13,671 bases of DNA from positions 1 to 13,671 of the forward strand of contig CAZSNC010000020.1 of the NCBI GenBank assembly GCA_964608405.1, given 5' to 3'. A program made the translations under genes and the position numbers. Source of the DNA: GWB1-38-13 sp964608405 (lineage in GTDB: Bacteria > Patescibacteriota > Microgenomatia > UBA8517). The notes under the pieces were generated by a model. The model searched no databases and had not been told where the DNA came from. It saw only the letters and a list, made by a program, of their open reading frames with translations. Numbering within the stretch: position 1 is the stretch's first letter; each line of letters starts with the position of its first letter. Shown here one piece after another: positions 12,810 through 13,671 of this stretch.

Positions 12810-13175
12810 TTAGTTTTGTGAAGCAAACTTATCCTTCAAGTCCAAATACCTTGATTGCAGTGCTTTAATTTTCCATTGAATTATATCCCTTTTGTCTATA
12901 TTGCATTCCCCTCTTCTCTCAGTTATCAGGTGATCAATTGTGATGAGCATCAAACGGTGAGCCAAGGTGAAAAGTTCTTTTTGAATTACATCAGCCAACA
13001 AACGATCGACGGTAAGATTGGCATCGTTTCGATTGTTATACCCTTGAATTCGCTTGTCCAATTTATACATATCGATTTTTTTTCCGGAGCTTACTTCCCG
13101 GTTCAAATAGTTTACAAATTCATCAAATTCGGGCTCGTAACCGGGATATTTCTCAATACGACGATCTTTGTTCAT
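12810..13175 (-). CDS. Hypothetical soluble protein next to rsmI
   Basis: I do not recognise this 121-residue protein. It is hydrophilic and strongly charged, with predicted long helices: about residues 15-30 (FDEFVNYLNREVSSG), 55-85 (TVDRLLADVIQKELFTLAHR) and 98-117 (DIIQWKIKALQSRYLDLKDK). It has no signal peptide, and one cysteine near residue 92 (RRGEC). The ATG follows the rsmI stop codon after only 3 bases, so the two genes are almost certainly co-transcribed and translation is probably coupled. It may have a role linked to the ribosome or to a general housekeeping operon, but nothing in the sequence itself shows this. The gene ends 28 bp beyond the opposite-strand tRNA. Confidence 0.7.
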   Translation of the reverse strand: MNKDRRIEKYPGYEPEFDEFVNYLNREVSSGKKIDMYKLDKRIQGYNNRNDANLTVDRLLADVIQKELFTLAHRLMLITIDHLITERRGECNIDKRDIIQWKIKALQSRYLDLKDKFASQN

Positions 13176-13178
13176 AGT

Positions 13179-13671
13179 TTACTTAATGTCTACAATTACA
13201 ACAATCTCCCCCTTTATAACATCTTTTTTCAATTTTTCAATAACTTCATTAATTTTGCCCCTGTAAGTGGATTCGTGAATTTTTGTCAATTCCCTGGCCA
13301 CAAACACCTCTGTTAATCCCCCAAATACCTTTTCGATCTCCCCCAGATTTTTAATGACCCTGTATGGTGAATCATAATATGCAAAGGAAATCTTGCCGTC
13401 TTTCAACCAATTAAAGAGTTTTTCCTTTTTCTTTTTCGGCATAAAACCCAAAAAAACAAACCTGTTTACATCCATCCCCGAAATTGACAAGGCGGTGGCA
13501 ATTGCAGAAGCTCCCGGAATTGGAACAATTTTAATATCGGGATCACTTTGCAGAAGAAATGCTATTAACTCATTTCCCGGATCCGACACCCCGGGAGTTC
13601 CCGCATCGGTAACAAGAGCAATATTTTTTCCGTCAAGAAGGTATTTTAATATTTCTAACTTTCTGGACTCG
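13179..13671 (-). CDS. rsmI: 16S rRNA 2'-O-ribose C1402 methyltransferase RsmI, 5' end cut by window
   Basis: This is the C-terminal part (about 164 residues) of a tetrapyrrole-methylase-fold enzyme; the frame stays open to the window edge, so the first ~60 residues are missing. Motifs: ALVTDAGTPGVSDPG (SAM-binding loop), VPIPGASAIATALSISG, FLGFMPKKKKEK, AYYDSPYR, and VARELTKIHE, all typical of RsmI, which methylates the ribose of C1402 in the 16S rRNA decoding centre using S-adenosylmethionine. A GTG at 13589 lies inside the DAGTPGV motif and is not the real start. The protein stops right after GEIVVIVDIK, lacking the ~50-residue C-terminal helical domain found in E. coli RsmI, a short form. 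The next gene starts 3 bases after its stop. Confidence 0.93.
   Translation of the reverse strand, partial: ESRKLEILKYLLDGKNIALVTDAGTPGVSDPGNELIAFLLQSDPDIKIVPIPGASAIATALSISGMDVNRFVFLGFMPKKKKEKLFNWLKDGKISFAYYDSPYRVIKNLGEIEKVFGGLTEVFVARELTKIHESTYRGKINEVIEKLKKDVIKGEIVVIVDIK

Noticed and set aside
12855..13316. Plus-strand open frame of 153 codons
   Set aside because: It is antisense to rsmI and its coupled neighbour, with no start signal. The hydrophobic look comes from reading AT-rich genes backwards.
13179..13589. GTG at 13589 as the rsmI start
   Set aside because: It falls inside the conserved DAGTPGVSDPG motif, and the frame continues with family-like sequence to the window edge.

Overview
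The window reads as a piece of a small, AT-rich, gene-dense bacterial chromosome, most plausibly a Candidate Phyla Radiation (Patescibacteria) bacterium, perhaps of the Microgenomates/Katanobacteria side. That placement is inferred from very short spacers, a PEGA/beta-propeller surface protein, a mevalonate gene cluster next to MreB, a short RsmI and many unrecognisable small proteins. TGA is used as a stop codon in several clear genes, so the recoded lineages (Gracilibacteria, Absconditabacteria) are unlikely. Nearly all genes lie on the minus strand; only the PEGA-propeller gene and one tRNA are on plus. No IS element, CRISPR array or phage gene was seen.

Layout. (1) Positions 64-4075: an envelope/export block containing a small single-pass membrane protein, a C39-like cysteine peptidase, a polysaccharide-deacetylase-like protein, a MerR/excisionase-type HTH protein and an M64-like zinc metalloprotease. 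The three enzymes each begin with a twin-arginine (RRxFL) signal. (2) Positions 4126-5013: an unrecognised 295-residue soluble protein with its own strong promoter and terminator. (3) Positions 5048-8483: an isoprenoid block, in transcription order a 64-residue small protein, mevalonate kinase, a mevalonate (di)phosphate decarboxylase, isopentenyl phosphate kinase and type 1 IPP isomerase. Isopentenyl phosphate kinase together with a decarboxylase and no visible phosphomevalonate kinase suggests the alternative mevalonate route (mevalonate-5-phosphate to isopentenyl phosphate to IPP). (4) Positions 8566-10833: a WecG/TagA/CpsF glycosyltransferase and MreB, separated by a 321-bp AT-rich spacer with two inverted repeats. 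(5) Positions 11020-12231: a plus-strand membrane-anchored PEGA/beta-propeller protein divergent from mreB. (6) Positions 12331-13671: a Cys-rich small protein, a tRNA-Arg(CCU) with several stem mismatches, a hypothetical protein, and the 3' part of rsmI running off the window.

How it fits together: IPP/DMAPP from the mevalonate block would feed polyprenyl carrier lipids. The WecG-type enzyme would use such a carrier for surface glycan, MreB organises wall growth, and the Tat-exported enzymes would act on the envelope or on outside material. This link is inference from gene neighbourhood.

Regulation. Several genes have a readable -10 box ending only 8-15 bases before the ATG and no Shine-Dalgarno, predicting leaderless or near-leaderless mRNAs. 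The mevalonate operon stands apart: its first gene has a near-perfect Shine-Dalgarno, and the decarboxylase gene has a strong one in front of a TTG start. In three places the -35 box overlaps the stop codon or terminator of the upstream gene. Positions 1-63 and 466-612 contain no gene that I can support.
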